A stretch of 64,000 bases of DNA, from contig NC_084775.1 of assembly GCF_028858725.1 (NCBI RefSeq), positions 16,848,597-16,912,596 on the forward strand, given 5' to 3'. Both the position numbers and the translations under genes were made by a program. This DNA is from Colius striatus (taxonomy: Eukaryota > Chordata > Aves > Coliiformes > Coliidae). The notes under the pieces were generated by a model. The model saw only the letters and a list, made by a program, of their open reading frames with translations. It was not told the origin of the DNA and searched no databases. Within the stretch, counting starts at the first letter, position 1; every line of letters begins with the position of its first letter. This document shows, piece after piece, positions 12,401 to 27,400 of the stretch.

Positions 12401-15400
12401 GGTTGCAGCCAAAGTTCCTAGTAAGTTCCTAGAGAAGTGGTTAAAATAACACCACAGGGGACAGACTGCATTGTGTGTGAACACCACCATATCACTTAAG
12501 GGGTCTACTGTCTAGAAAGACCACCAAAGACCCTCACTGAGCAAGCGCAGGGTTGCTCCTGAAAGACTCCACCTATCCCTGCCCCATACGTAAAAGAGAC
12601 ACCACTCACTCTCTCCTGCTGTGCTAATTAATTAAAGGGGCTGAACTTAACTTGTCCATGGATAAAAGACACGACTGCACAGGGTCCAGGGGGATCCGCA
12701 CTGCTGACACACCCGGAGCGAACTTTGCACCAACAGGATCACGGGTGGTAAGCTCTTTCTCATTCTCTCTCACTATTTCTCATTCTCTCTCTGTGTGCTC
12801 TTGAAGGACTTCTTAAAGCTTTGTGAAATCAAAAAACTTTTAATCACACCATTTGACCTTGTTTGTGTCTTAATACAGCCCAAGGAGTATTTATTAAACA
12901 TTGCTGCATTCAGAACGTGACAAATACTAGAGGTTTATACCTAAGTTGGACTGTTCTGCCTATCTTCTCTGGAGAGGCTTGGACCTGTCAATAAAATAAT
13001 CTTCTCAAACAGAGACTGATATCCCGTAGCATAACTTATGATGCCAAAAGAGGCTAGAAATGAATGCCATTATTAGGACACAGCAGTAAAAAAAATTGAA
13101 CAGCTGTGTATGCAAGTTGTATTTTATATTGTTTCCATCAGGTGTCAGTATTGTCCCTATCCTGCTGCTGTGGGCATCAGTGCCATACTCCAACTCCCTG
13201 AGACCGATAAAAAAGGAAAGTCTTGGTTACAATCAGTTCAATAACATTCTTTCACACCTTGTTGTTCTTTGTCATCTTTCGGGAAACTATGTCCCGGAAA
13301 ACATTGCATTTTCATAAAGCTGCGGCACATCTCCAGGATTCTGGATGCAGTTAATCTCTGCATATCTTCCAACTCCTTCCCTCCTATCTCTCAGGACTGG
13401 CTTTTCTTCCCCTTTTCTGTAGTGTAAATGTCAGCATCCAGTTTGCTTATTGAGACTGACTGGCTCCTATCCACTATGTACGTGGTTGACAGCAAGAATG
13501 GAAAAATGCTTTTAGGTTTCAGCTTGGCAAAGTATTTTGCCACTGACTCTTTAAGATCTGGCCTTACTTTGCAAAGATTTCATTCTTCCAGACTTTTGAC
13601 AGATGGTGTATTATTACTGTGAACTACCAAGCATGCTAAATTATCTGCCAAATTTCTGAATCATATTTTCAACAGTTAAGTACTTCATATGCTCCGACCT
13701 ATCATTTTAAAACAGGAATGTTTTGAAATACCGCTAGTTTCTTTCTTTCCAAAATAGCATCACTACTGAGATTGGCTCCTGTGAACACAATCGGTTGCAT
13801 ATTGATTACCAACAATAGCCGGTCCAAGAAAACATTCCATAAATATTTACTCTTCTATTTAAAATTATGTGGCATTCCCTGCTTTGTCTGTGCAAATGTT
13901 CAATAATTATGCTGTCGAAACTCACTGCAGTCTCTCTCAAAAATATCACTAAATGTGCAGAACTACTTTGGAAATGATCAAGCAATTGGTGCAGTCCTGC
14001 AGAGGCTGATGAAGTGTGTCACCTAGCCAAGAATTCCTTGCTGATATGTTGTGCACTTTCCACATTTCTTTGTAAGGTGCTTCGAATTCACATCTATTGA
14101 TATGAATTATTAGATAAGCACTGTCATGAACAATTAACTCGGCACTAGAAGTGCACCAATGTGCCATGTGGCCTTGCATCACCCTGGTGCTTTGACACAC
14201 TGCTGTCTTGAGGACATTCGGAGTGTGCATTGTATATGAATAAAAGCTGAAACTGTTAGAAAATATTGGGCAGTTCCCCGTAAATCGTAGAGACAGCCCA
14301 ACTGCTACTAAATCCAAAAATCCCAGGCTAATCGATAATCTAATATTAGTGACACGAGGGGTAATAAGTTTATCTCGTTTATCCTAAATACTATTACACT
14401 ATTCACAATAATTTTACTGCTATAGAGTAATTTTGTTTTGAGATAACATAATCCTTTAGAACAAAAGACAGGAAGCTTTCCATAAGCATGGGCTTTATCT
14501 ACTTTCAGATCACAGAATGGTTGAGGTGGGAAGGGATCTCTGGAGGTCATCTTTTTCCAAATTCCCTGTTCGAGCAGGGCCACCCAGAGTCATTTGCCCA
14601 ATACCGTGTCCCAATGTCTTGTGAATATCTCCAGGGAGGGAGACTCTTCAACCTCTCTGGGCAACCTCGTTCAATCACACTCACAGTAAAAAAGTGTTTC
14701 CTGATGTTCATAGGGAACCTCCATTTCAATTTGTGCCCATTGCCTCTGTCCTGCCCCTGGGAACCAGTGAAAACAGCCTAGTTCCATCCTCTTTGCACAC
14801 TGCCTTCAGGTATTTGTACACATCGACAAGATTCCTCCCTGCTGTGTCCCCTGTCCCAAGCTGCCTGTTCCCCAGGCTGAACAGCTCTCAGCTCTCTCAG
14901 CCTTTCCTCATAGGAGGGATGCACTAGTCTACAAATCATCTTCACGGCCCTTCATTTGACTCTCTCCAGCATGTCCAAAACATGGGTTTCTGTCATGCCG
15001 AGGAATGCAGCACTGGACACAGTACTACTGAGCAGAAGGGAAGGATCACCTCCCTCAACCTGCTGGCAATACTTTGCCTAATGTAGCCTGGGACACCACG
15101 GACTTTCTTTGCCGTAAGGGCACACCGCTAACTTGTGTTCAGCTAGGTGTCCACAGGGTCCCCAGGTCCTTTGTTTCAAAGTTTCTCTTACGGCACTCAC
15201 TTTATAACGTGTGACTTCACAACCCACCCCTCAGGTGCTTCATACTGGATATATATCAGTGTCAGTTAGCTGCAAAGATTATTAAAACTCTTATTAGTGA
15301 CGACAGATTGAAAGATGACAATAAACATTTGAGTGTTGTGCCATCATTTATGCTTCCCAAATTATTCAGATACTAATGGATTTCAGTAATTTCTAGCTCT

Positions 15401-18400
15401 CTACATGTATGTGTAGGATTATATATTTATAAGGCTGCTAAAAGAACATTATATTTACATTAAAAACTTACTTACAACAAAACGATGCAGTAAATAAGGA
15501 TCCTTTCAGCAGCCTTTGTGTTTCTGTGTTAAGCAATCATTTTCAGCTAAGTACTATGCTTTCCTGCTTTTCTAAGACTTGGTTGAAATTTGTTTTGCGT
15601 TGCTCACTCAAGAAGCACACCTGTGAGTTCCTTTCAGCTAAACCTAGAGAAGGGCAAGCATGTAGCTCTAAACCCTTAGAAAGCCTAGATACAGGAAATA
15701 AAAACCCGAGCAAACAAACCACACCACCATAAGCCACTTGTTATTTAGCTTTGAATATTAGTCTTTCCAGAAACCCAGGGGAGAAGTTGTTTTTGTCAAG
15801 GCCATCATTGCCTTGTTCATGATAATGATGTCTTCATTGTAAATTTTTAACATTTAAAAGGAAACAGACCTGTTCTCAGGATGCAACTGGATGTGTCTCC
15901 AGACCAGGTCCCTGTCACTTGGCAAATTCTTTCCTTTGACCCAGTGAGTTCATAGCCCCGATTGCAAATGAAACTGATGGTTGAGCCCAGCAGGTAGGTA
16001 GTTCCATTTTTTCTTCCATTGGTTGGATGATCTAGCCAGCCACAAGAGATCACTGGTAAAAGAGACATATCTGGTTAAGGCATTTTGGATTTGGACTAGC
16101 ATATCCCCACCACAATGATTCAAATGGCATTTTAATGGCAACTCATGGGAAGACAAAGATTTTTAGGCTAACTGAAAGACAGCACTTTCTGATATTTAAA
16201 AACTTTTTAAGTCTGAGGAAGACAGGTTATGGCATAGAAAATGAAGAAAAACGTTCTAATACGGTGTTGTAGTAGTGGAAGAAATGGAAAGAAATTTGTT
16301 TTATGTTTGTCTAAGCATCCTACCAGTGCAATTTTCCTGTACAAGAACAATTCCTCCTAACAAGAATGTTTACAGGTGCAGGAAGATACAGTTGAGCAAA
16401 ATCTCTTCAAACAGCGTTAACTATTTAGATGCCCTGTAGAAAGAACTGTAGTGATTAATGCTTTCGTGGAATGTTGTATCACCTGGCTGTAGATTTTCTG
16501 TCAGCAGCTTATGATTCTGATGAGATAGTCTTGTGGAATTTCCCACTTGAAGGCTTCTTGTTGTCAGCACATCAAATCTGCAGAATGGATCAGAGTCACA
16601 GAGCGAGACCATCTCTGTCATCAGGGGATCAGCAGGGTCTTCATAAGGGAAGAACACGGGCAGAAAGGAAGCATTGTGCTTTTCCCCATAAAAGAAATTG
16701 TTCAGCAAGTATTCCGTGTCATAGGTAAAGAGAGAAGTTCCATTTTCAACAGCCCCTTGGGAGACAGAGAGATATTCATATGTAACGTTGCCTATAAATC
16801 TGTGTCACCTTCTGCTACTAATCCAAGTGCTTGTTTATACAAACATAGCTAGAGCTGGAAGAGACCTACAAAGACTTACAGCTTCCTTCCAATTCAAGAA
16901 TATTTTCCTTTTCATATGCAGCACTGTAACTTAGCACTAAAGTTAGTGTTAGCCTGGTGCTTGATTAATGACTTAAAATGAGACACAAATAATTGTACAG
17001 CTATGATTTTATATAAGGTGGGTTTAGATGCCTGCTCCAAAATGGTTCTAAAGAAGTACCTCAGACAGAGGTACTACACAAAACATTACAAGCAACACAA
17101 ATCCTGATCCTGCGTGTCTCTAAGTTTATCATGTCGGCTGTGGCCCAAATTTTTGTTTTTACTCTGCTAAATCAGAAACTTCCTTAAGTAGTAGCAGTGA
17201 GATTTTTCAGGATGATCTGAATCCCAGAGTACAGCTACACAATGCCTGATACGGAGATCAATTGGTAGCCAGAGAGTATTTTGCATCATGTTTCTGGCCT
17301 GTCTCTTAACCTGATGTCAGCGGGAAAGCTGATCAGTCTATTTTGCAGGCTAGGTATAGCAGCCTAATCACTTTCATTAAATTAAAGCAGCCATTCTTTT
17401 ACACTCACACATCCGTTTTTTTTTAAGGGGACAATTATTAAGTTGTGATTCAATAAATGATTTTTTAAATTGCCCGCACGGTATTTGATGGAAACATTGC
17501 TAATAGTCTTGGAAAAGATACCTGACCCTGGCTATTGCTCTACTTCTGTAATACTTTATTCTGGTAATGCTGTGTTCATCTGATCACAGCAGATGGAATT
17601 CCGAAAGTGTGAGCTGTGAAATATGAGCTCTGACTCTCAGTGGGACAAAGTGCAGGACACTCATCGTGGTTCTGTCTCAATCCCTTGGCTAGGAATGCCA
17701 CCCACTAGAGGAGTGCAAACTTCTCTCAATCTCTTCTCTTGATTATAGGTTGCTTAGCACAGGCATCATTAGCTAGTCTGTAAATCACAAGCTGTTTTTA
17801 TTTTGTAAGGAAAACGTAATAATAGACCAGAGAAATTACTTACAGTTAGCTCCAAACTCAAACAATTGCTGAGGACTTGCATGAGCTGACATGGTTGTTT
17901 TATTTTTGAAGGTATACTCATCCTCTGTATTGCCATTCATTACCCCAAAGAGACCCTGCGTGTGATTCATAAACTTCTCTGGGAGCAAAACTGTTAGGGT
18001 CAGAAATCCGTGGCTTCCTCTTATTTCCACTCCAGACCCAGAAGAGAACATCACCGTTATGTTCTGATCAGCTGTAGAATGGAGAAAGAGACCTAAAACA
18101 ACAAGAAGAGGATAAAACAGACAATCATCCCTTGTCAATAGTTTGTTGTGTCGTCAGTTTTAACAATTTTTCCTAAAGCTTTTCCTCCCTTTCACTCTGG
18201 CCTACATTCTCAGAAGTGTTTAAAGGGAGGCCACACTTTCATACCCCCAACTGCAATGACAGCTACTACAGAGCAGTAGCAAAAAAAAAGGGCAAGAGTT
18301 GATGCAAGCTGCGTTGCCTTCTGCCATTGTCCCAGAGCAGAAGCCTTAAGATATGAGACAATGACATCAGAGAGGGACTGTGAGTTGGAAGCACTCTCAG

Positions 18401-21400
18401 TACTCACAGGTTTCCTCTGCTTCTTAATTGTCAAGACATCCCTAATATGGCTTCTTCTCCAAGCCCCCATCACTGTCCCTTCCTTTTTATTTGCTTCCTG
18501 CATGTCCTTGCCTCTGTAGCTGCTTGTTAACGTAGCCTTCCCTCTGCTCTTCATTACATTTTCCAGCCATTTGAGGAATAATAACTGCTAGCCACAGAAA
18601 ACGTCTTCTGCTGAACAGGAGGCTTACTGTTAAAATCCTAGCAATGTTCAGAGCATTTGTCAAATTATTATAAAGACTAATCAAATGATCCCACTCCTGA
18701 AGGAACAAGAGTGAACTTTTCATAGGCTTTTCAGCAAAAGAATACAGAAATGACATCTGACCAACAGAGAGAGCTCCGGATAGCGGAAAGAGAAATTAAG
18801 TTATATTGTAGTACGCATCTTGGTCACATTTCACTATATTTTGTTTTGCTTGTTTGGTTCCATTGCATTAGATACAGTAAGCTCAAAGGAGAATAAGGAG
18901 CAAGGAGTTTTTAATTCCACTCACCCTCCACGAGATAAGAAGGAAAACCATAGCTCTGTGAGCCACTGAAAAAGGACAAAGGAGACAGGGACACTGAAGC
19001 CACTGGTTAGAACACTTCACTGCAATTGGCAGGATTGCATGCTGTCCCTTCACAGGTTCAGGCAAACGCCAGATATTGGTGAAGGTTGTAATTTATGTCG
19101 TTAGGTCATTCTGGGAGAGGAGAATGTTCCACAGTCCAGCCTACGGGCAAATCACATGACTCCACCTCTTCCTAGACACAGCATAGGTGCTTCCTGTTAC
19201 AGCTAGGCTAACTGCTAGAAATGCTGATAAGAAGCATCTAGAGATATTCTTAACTATACATAGGCTCCATCGGAATACAATAGATTACAAGGCTGATATT
19301 TGTAACTCACCCTTCAGGTCCATCCAACTTTGCTCAGAGAAACTGACAACTTTCTGGTTCAACAGCACCTCAAGATGAAAATCCTCCAAGTATCGTACTT
19401 CAATCACATCAGAGTCGTTCTCCTGCATGGCCACTGCAGACAAGCCTGTCACCTGAGCCCCAGTTCCTTCCAAGTAATAAACAAAACAAAACAAGCCCCC
19501 CAAAAATGCCCAACATGAGCTAAAGTAAATATCAAAGGTTATAATGACACAGTCAAAAATACCCCCACCCTAGCTATATCCTAAAAATAACTAGATATTA
19601 TTATTTATATTTGAGGCAATTGCTAAGCATATAAGCGACATAAAACGCACAGTACTGAGTTTCCTACCGGGACAGTGTATTGAAAACAGAACATTTAACA
19701 CTGAAAGAGTCTGGGAATTCTACATTCTTCTACATGGCAACAACTGAGCTATATAAGAAGACTGGTTGATCTCTTTCTTGCATATTCAGTTCCGTGAGTA
19801 AGGCCTGGCAAAACCGAGGACAATTTCAGCGAGGGCATGACAGAATACATGAAGAGAGTAAACAAAAATGTTAAAAGCTGATCTTCAGAATTAGAATCAT
19901 AGAATGGGGGGGGTTGGAAGGGACCTTTAGAGATCATCTAGTCCAACCCACCCTGCCAAAGCAGGTCCACCTAGATCAGGTCACACAGGAACGTGTCTAG
20001 GCAGGTCTTGAAGACCTCCAAGGAAGGAAACTCCACAATCTCCCTGGGCAGCCTGTGCCAGGGCTCCGCCACCCTCACAGTGAAATAGCTTTTTCTTATG
20101 TCTACATGGAACTTTTTGTGTTCCAGCTTCATCCTGTCACTAGATGCCATAGAAAAAAGGGATGCCCCAACCTCCTGACATCCACTAATTAGGTATTTGT
20201 AAATATTAATGAGATCCCCCCCTCAGGCTCCTCTTCTCTAGGCTAAACAGCCCCAGGTCCCACATCCTTTCATCATAAGGAAGATAAGATTAAGTAAGAC
20301 TAAGATAAGATTAAGATAAGATTAAGTACTTAAGATTCAGGACCCGCCTGGACATGTTCCTGTGAGACCTGATCTAGGTTGACCTGCTTCTGCAGGGGGG
20401 TTGGACTAGATGGTCTCTAAAGGTTGCTTCCAACCCCTACCATTCTATGATTAAGTAATTTAAGTACTCAGTGACTCATGCCACTTCTACAAAAAACACA
20501 GTAAAATCTATCCATGGCAAAATATTTCCTTGACACAATCTCCATCCTATCCAATGTAATATTCAGTATAAGCATTTGTGTCTACAGCGGTGCTGAAATG
20601 CACAGACAATTTTTAATCTGTCCTTAAAATTCTGCCAGAAGTATCAAGTCCTTTAAAGTGCATCCTTGAGGCCAGGTGGAGTATTCTTTCCAGAGGCAAG
20701 TCTATTTTATGGTGTGTAAAGTAGCACTAGATACAAGAAAAGCCTAAACAAAAGTATCTGACATAAGGCTTTTCAGGTGGTCTTGAGAAGCATAATCACA
20801 TTTCGCTGTTTCATATTTTATTTTTCCCTCATTTAAAAATGCACGTATCATAGAATCATTTTGGTTGGTAAAGTCATCTAAGATCATCGAGTCTGTCCTG
20901 GTTTTGGCTAGGATAGAGTTAACTTTGAGGAGGAAGTAGGAAGGGGCACAGCATGGGCAGCTGACCTGGGCTGGCCAACAGGTATTCGATACCATACTGA
21001 CATCATGCCCAGTACCTAGAGGCAGGGAGCTAGTCGGGGGCGGGGCTTCGGGAGCATAGGCGGGGCTGCCGGTCGGAGGGGGGGTCGCGTCGGGTCCCGG
21101 GTGGTGAGCAGCCGCGGCACGCGCCATTCCTTTTGTATATTTCCCTCGTTTACTGTTAAAACTGTTCCTTTTTCCCCCTGAACCTGTTCATTCTTATTGT
21201 TGTTCTATTAAACCGCTCTTATTTCAACCTACGCGGGTTTTTCCCCTTTTTCTCTGGTTCCCCTTCCCGCTCCACCGGGAGGGGAGGAGTGAGCGAGCAG
21301 CCTCGTGGCTCTTTGTTCCCGGCTGGGCAAAACCACGACAGAGTCCAACCACTAACCTGACACTACCAAGCCCACCAGTAGACCATGTCCCTAAACACGG

Positions 21401-24400
21401 TGACTTCACCACCTCCCTGAGCAGCACATTCCAGTGTTTAACAACCCTCTCCCTGAAAAAGGTCTTCCTAATCTCCAACCTAAACCTCCCCTGGCGCAAC
21501 CTGAGGCCGTTTCCTTGCGTGCTATCATTCATTACTTGAGAAAAGAGACCGATCTCCAATTCACTACAGCCTCCTGTCAGGGAGCCGTAGAGAGTGATCA
21601 TGTCTCCCCTCAGACTTCTCACCCCCAGGGTCGTCAGCCTCTCCCCATCAGTCTTGTGCTCCAGATCTTTCCCCAGCTCCGGTGCCTGTCTCTGGACACA
21701 CTCCAGACCCTCAGTGTCTTTCCTGTACCAAGGGGCCCTACACCGAACACAGACCACGAGCTGCATCCTCGCCAATGCCCAGTACAGAGGGTCAACCACT
21801 TCCATGGTCTTGCTGGTCACACTATTTCTGATACAAGCCAGGAAGCCATCGGCCTTCTTGGCCACCTGGGCACGCTGCTGGTTCACGTTCAGCCGCTGTC
21901 AAACAACACCCCTAGGTCCTTTTCCACTTGACAGTTTTCCAGCACCATATCCCCAAGACTGTAGCGTTGCCTGGGGTTGGTTTGGTCCAGGTGCAGGCCC
22001 CGGCACTTGGCCTTGTAAATCCTCATACAATTGCCCTTGGCCAATCGTTCCAGACTGTCCTGATCCCTCTGAAGAGCCTTCCTGCCCTCAAGCAGTTCTG
22101 TGCTCCTGCCCAGTTTTGTGTCATCTCTAAACCGACCGAGGGTGCACTCAACCCCATGCAAGATATGACAATCTCCTTATTACAGGCCAGTTTGCAATCT
22201 GCCCATTCAAATGAAGGCTACGAGAACCTCCAAAAAGCTGCTTCTGCTCTAGGGTTTGTTTTGTAAATAAGCCAAAAGATGAGTACCATCAGGCCTTTTG
22301 ACTAAAATAAAAATATCCCCTTAACCAACTTCTACTCAGATGTGGTGCCCAGAAATATTTTTTTTCCCCATAAAAGGAATGTTTTCTCAGATTCTTCTGG
22401 GACATTTTTGCTCTGTCCATGCATGAATATACACCTCACAGAGAAAGAAAGGCATACGCTTCCCTGCTTTCTATTAATTTTCAGCTACAATACTATCAAA
22501 ATGCATCACCTAGGAGCCACACCTTATGCTTCCTTATAGATGGGAATGGACACGGAGAGAAATGAGAATTGTTTTCCTGAGCTACAAAATACAATAGAAA
22601 ACCTTACATTTCCATTACTCATACCAAATAAAATTAGCCAATAATCTTTCATTAGGAAGTTAATTTTTTTCCCGAATATTCTGCCTTCTAATTAGCTTCA
22701 AAACACTGACCTTCCCACAAATGGCCAAAAAAGAAGACGACCAGAGGAGACAGGAGAACGCTGTGAAGTGCAGCTCAGGTAACCTCTGAAGCTTTTGTCA
22801 TCACTGCTTCCTCTCTTACCAGCTTACCATTGGGAAAGTGTGCCTGCTGTGTCCTCCCTTGCACTCTTAGGGATGTGAGATCAGATTCTACCAAGGTGTA
22901 TTCTCCTTGGCCTTTGAAGGTGAAGTTAAGACCATCAAATGTGAGGAAGTGAGGATCCCCAAAAGCAGATGCTGGTTTTAAAAGCAAAAAGAGAAATAAG
23001 AACAAACAAAACTCACAACCCATTATTCTCTTCTTATGTTCAGAAGAAAAAAAATAACCTCATTGTGGTGATCATCGGCCAACATTTAAAAGGCTGTTCT
23101 GGGCAGCAGTGCATAGACTGCCTACCAGAATCCTTGCTGTCAGGCTAGAAGCCTGCTTCCTATGCAAAGTATGGGCAGATTTGGACATGAACACTGGGCT
23201 AGTCCAGAACCAGCTCACTGGAGTGCTTCTAAAGCAGCTGGAAGTGACAGTCCGAGAAACGGGATGAGGCTTTGAAGTGTCATCTGCCTTGAACAGAGAG
23301 AGATGGCAGTGATCCTCAGCCCCAAATGTAAAGTTATTTAGGTTCCAGGGATTAATGAGATACTCAACAACAGAAAATCTTGCATGACAAAAATCATGTA
23401 CAGATTTTGCCATTGTCGGGTCAAAAGAAACATTCCATGGAAATTTTCCATGGGAAAATGTGCTCTCACCATTGCTCAAGTGACATACCTACATATATAA
23501 ACATTCTAAAAGCCAACGCTGTATTAAAAAGCTACACTCCATAATGAAATTCTGAAGTCCTTACCAACTCGGGGTGGGCGATACGTCCTGCAGTCGCTGG
23601 AGGGTCGCCTTTTCATATAGAAGTGACAATTATCAGACCAAAGGCAGCAGTAATAGAAGCTGATGACATCATAAAGCCAATGTGAAAAGCCAGGTATTCG
23701 GGGAGGCTTCATGAAGGGTGGTGAACCCCAGTCATGGCCTCGATCAGGTGTGCTACCTCCTGAGGAGTCATGTGTGAGGATTTGGGTCCCTGTGGAGTCA
23801 TAGCAACACTGCTGTCCTGCTGCATACTGGGGACTGGTTGAGAAAAGTAGCGAGAAGAGAGTTATCATTCAGCTCTGTGAAATCCTTTTATCTCTAGATA
23901 TTACCTCTTGCCTTTTTATAAAATATAGCTACATGTTTGGATTGCCAAGCTTTATGTGATGTCCAGAGATTATAACTGTCAGTTAGACTTCCCCCTGCTC
24001 CGGCTCTGTTCTTATAAATTAGACCAGATTAGGGATAGAGAGGGAGGGAGTCTTAACCAAGGCAGTAAGGAAGTTCTGTAGGCCTTATTGGTACACAAAT
24101 GTACACTTTTAAAAATAGTTCTGACTGAAAGAGTGCAAAGAGTAACTTGCTGAACTGAAGTAGACCGATACAAGAAAGGTTTCATTGGTCCTTATCAAAT
24201 GTCTTTTAGACATTAGTGCTTGTTTAAGGCATCCTAAGGTTTAGCACACGGCAAGTAATTGAATATTAAATGTAAGGCCTCGAGTTCTTCTCAGCAATGA
24301 GGGCAAATACAGGAATAAGAGGGAAACAATGATGCTACGAACCTGAAAACTGAGAGCACACAGACCTTTGTGACTTCTGTGATGCTGTTATCCCTGAGGT

Positions 24401-27400
24401 GGAACAAGTCCCTTAAAAAATGCCATTTAAAAGAAATTTTCTTTACCTGGCTTGAATGGCTCTTACACAATGCACAGCACCAGGGTGGTAAGTACACACG
24501 CTCCCCTTTTCAATGTCACAGCCATAATCTGTCTGAAAAAGATCAATGGTCACACTTAATGGGGGTCTTTCCCTATCGTCCTTTCTATTTTTATGTTCTC
24601 TCCCCACCCTTCGTCTCTGACACACGTGTTGTCTAAATGAACTGGTTGCGACCGTGTGTTGAGCAGCACAGAGTGATAGGAAAACCAGTGAATTTAATAC
24701 TGAAGCGATTGGAGCAACATGCTAGTCTAACCTGAGCCTTCTGCAGTCTATTACGACAGACCTTGAAAAACAGATGCAGCGAGATGCCGAATTCAACTAC
24801 AACTGCATAACAAGCACAGATCACGCCAGAAGAAACTTAACTTTGGTCTTATGTTCTTAGATGTGCAGTACAGTAAATCTAGTATTTCTTTTTCACGTGC
24901 TTTTAACTGTATAAATTAAAACACACATCATGTTTGGAGCTTCGTAACCAGGAAAGGACAGTAACAAAAATTACCTAGCATCTTTTTTTAAATATGCACA
25001 AACTCGGTTTGTTATCATAAACTGGAAAGGAAGTTACCCCATCTGGTCCTTAGATCAGTGCTGTAATTGAAGGTGTAGACTAAATGGCTGTATGTGCGTG
25101 TGCCACTTGACATGCTACTTTTGCAAATTTCAGTATAACTTCATGTCCTTGTAATGACTTTTAGAGAGGGAACAAGGGTGTGTGGGGAGTATGGCATTCT
25201 CTAAGCTTCTACTCGGAACCATAATAAGCCAGGATTGATGAATTACTTACATGGAACCTGCCAGTGTCAGCTCTTGCCTGCGCCAAGGTGCAAGGGCAAT
25301 CTATAATTTCTTCCATGAAGTTTGGAAGCTTTTCCTCCTTTCTGTCCCACTCCACACATTTTGCACTTGCCCATGCATTTGGGTCATCTCTGAAGTCTTT
25401 TCCGAGGTGCCAAGCCAATGCATGCTCTGCGCTCCAGATTGATGGAACGTTGCTGGAAAAAAAACGTGCCAAAAAACCAGATCCGATAGCTGAACAAGCA
25501 CTATTTTGACAGTGACACTGTACCTTAATCACCAAATACAATTACAAAGAATCTTTGCATTTATGAGTTGTTATTTCATTACAAAGGCCACTGCTTGCTT
25601 TTTCTTGAAAAATGTTACAGCAATTTTTTTTCCCCTAATTTAGAAAGTGACAGCGTGACAGCACACAGCAAGTATGCAATAATCAGAATATGTTTTAGCA
25701 TTCGTTATTCTGGCTTACGTGGATCTTTTTAGAGATAGGTTTTCTATTCGTGGTTTTTACATTGTAGTGCCATTTAGGCCAGAATGAGGAACGTTTGGAT
25801 TCTCTAAAAAAGACTAGCCCTGTGCCAAAGCAGTATCAGGCTCGATGGCAACAGATGGGAAGAAACCATTCAGAATCCTTGAAACGTGCCAAGGCTATGC
25901 AGTTCTCCACTCATGAAAAAAAAACCATACATGAAGTGTAATTAAAACGCCCTATAGAATGAGAAGACATTACCCTTCTGTGGCAGCAACTATTAGTAAT
26001 GTACAGCAGTGTATTAGTAATATGTTCTAGCAGCAAAGAGGTGACATTTATATATATTAATATTATATCATCTACGTAAAAAACCTGCAGATACGTAGAA
26101 GAAATGCGAAAGAACATCTGTGCAAGCTCAGAATACGAATGGAGCACTTACGGAGGTAAATCATCAAAAATCATGGGGAAATATGCAATGAAATAAAAGG
26201 AAGTACGCATAAAATTTGTAGGAATGCACAAGTCTGCACACAAAATTGAAAAAATCTAAATGCAGAGGAAGGCCTGTGGTTGCAGTGACAAAAGTTACAC
26301 AACTGGGGCTTCTTCCACAGTTGTGACAAAAGAAATCAACAGGTCCTAGTTTGTCCAGGGTACTGGGTTTGGTGGGGGTGGAGTAATTTTCTTCACAGCA
26401 GCACATACGGTGTCACGTTTCAGATTTGTGACCAAGACAGTGTCAATAGCACACTAGCATTTCGGCTCTTGCCAAAGAGTGCTAGCACACTGTTGCGGTG
26501 TACTTGCCTCTGCCCGTCAGAATAGTTGCTGGGTATAATTCTCAAAATTCCAAAGTCCCAGGTACTGTAATTTCCTTTAGCGGGTACAGGAATGAAAGAA
26601 AAAATCCCACTATTAGGGATTTCTCTTGCCAAAGTATAAAGGTATTTCCACTCAGCCAACCAGTTTTCTGAGTAGCTGTCACCTGTCAGGTAGAGGAAGA
26701 AAATCGTTTTGGATGCTGGAATAGGACGGTTACCACAAGACCAAATTAGACATCTCCACTCATATTTAAAGTGAAGAGAACAATCTGACATTATTGTCAT
26801 GAGTTACTTATACTTGCAGATGTCTTCCTGAGACTTCAGTGAAAGCGATCACATGCTGTGTAGAAGTCTGCACATATGTTACACATATATCATGGTTTAA
26901 CCTCAGCTGGCAACTAAGTACCACAGAACCAGTAACTCACTCTCCCTGGTGGGATACGGAACAGAATTAGAAAGGTAAAAGCGAAATAACTCATGGGTTG
27001 AGATAAAGACAATTTAATAGGGAAAGCAAAAGCTGTGCACACAAGCAAAGCAAATTAAGGAACTTATTCACTGCTTCCCATTGGCAGGCAGGCGTTCAGC
27101 CATCTCCAGGAAAGCAGGGCTCTATCCTGCGTAATGGTTACTTAGGAAGACAAATGCCATCACTCCAACTGTCCCCCATACTCCTTTTTCTTCCTTCAGT
27201 TTTATACACTGAGCATGATGTCACAGGCTATGGAATACCCCTGAGGTCAGTTAAGGTCGGCCGTCCCAGCTGTTCCCCCTCCCGACTTCTTGCGTAGCCC
27301 CAGTCTATTCGTTTGTGGGATGGGGTGAGAAAGAGAAAAGGCCTTGATGTTGCATAAGCACTGCTCAGCAGTAACTAAAACATCGTTGTAGTCCTGCACC

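Larger units (their letters stand above)
9462..15869 (-). other. SUSD2: SUSD2 intron 13 (6.4 kb)
   Basis: Contains an LTR-like block near 12.3-12.9 kb and a CR1 copy at 14.5-15.2 kb. No further SUSD2 exon is needed: the sushi exon ends in phase 1 and the transmembrane exon begins in the matching phase. Confidence 0.7.

Noticed and set aside
21434-22266. Overlapping open frames on both strands at 21.2-22.3 kb
   Set aside because: They fall inside the CR1 LINE; residual retroelement sequence, not a host gene.
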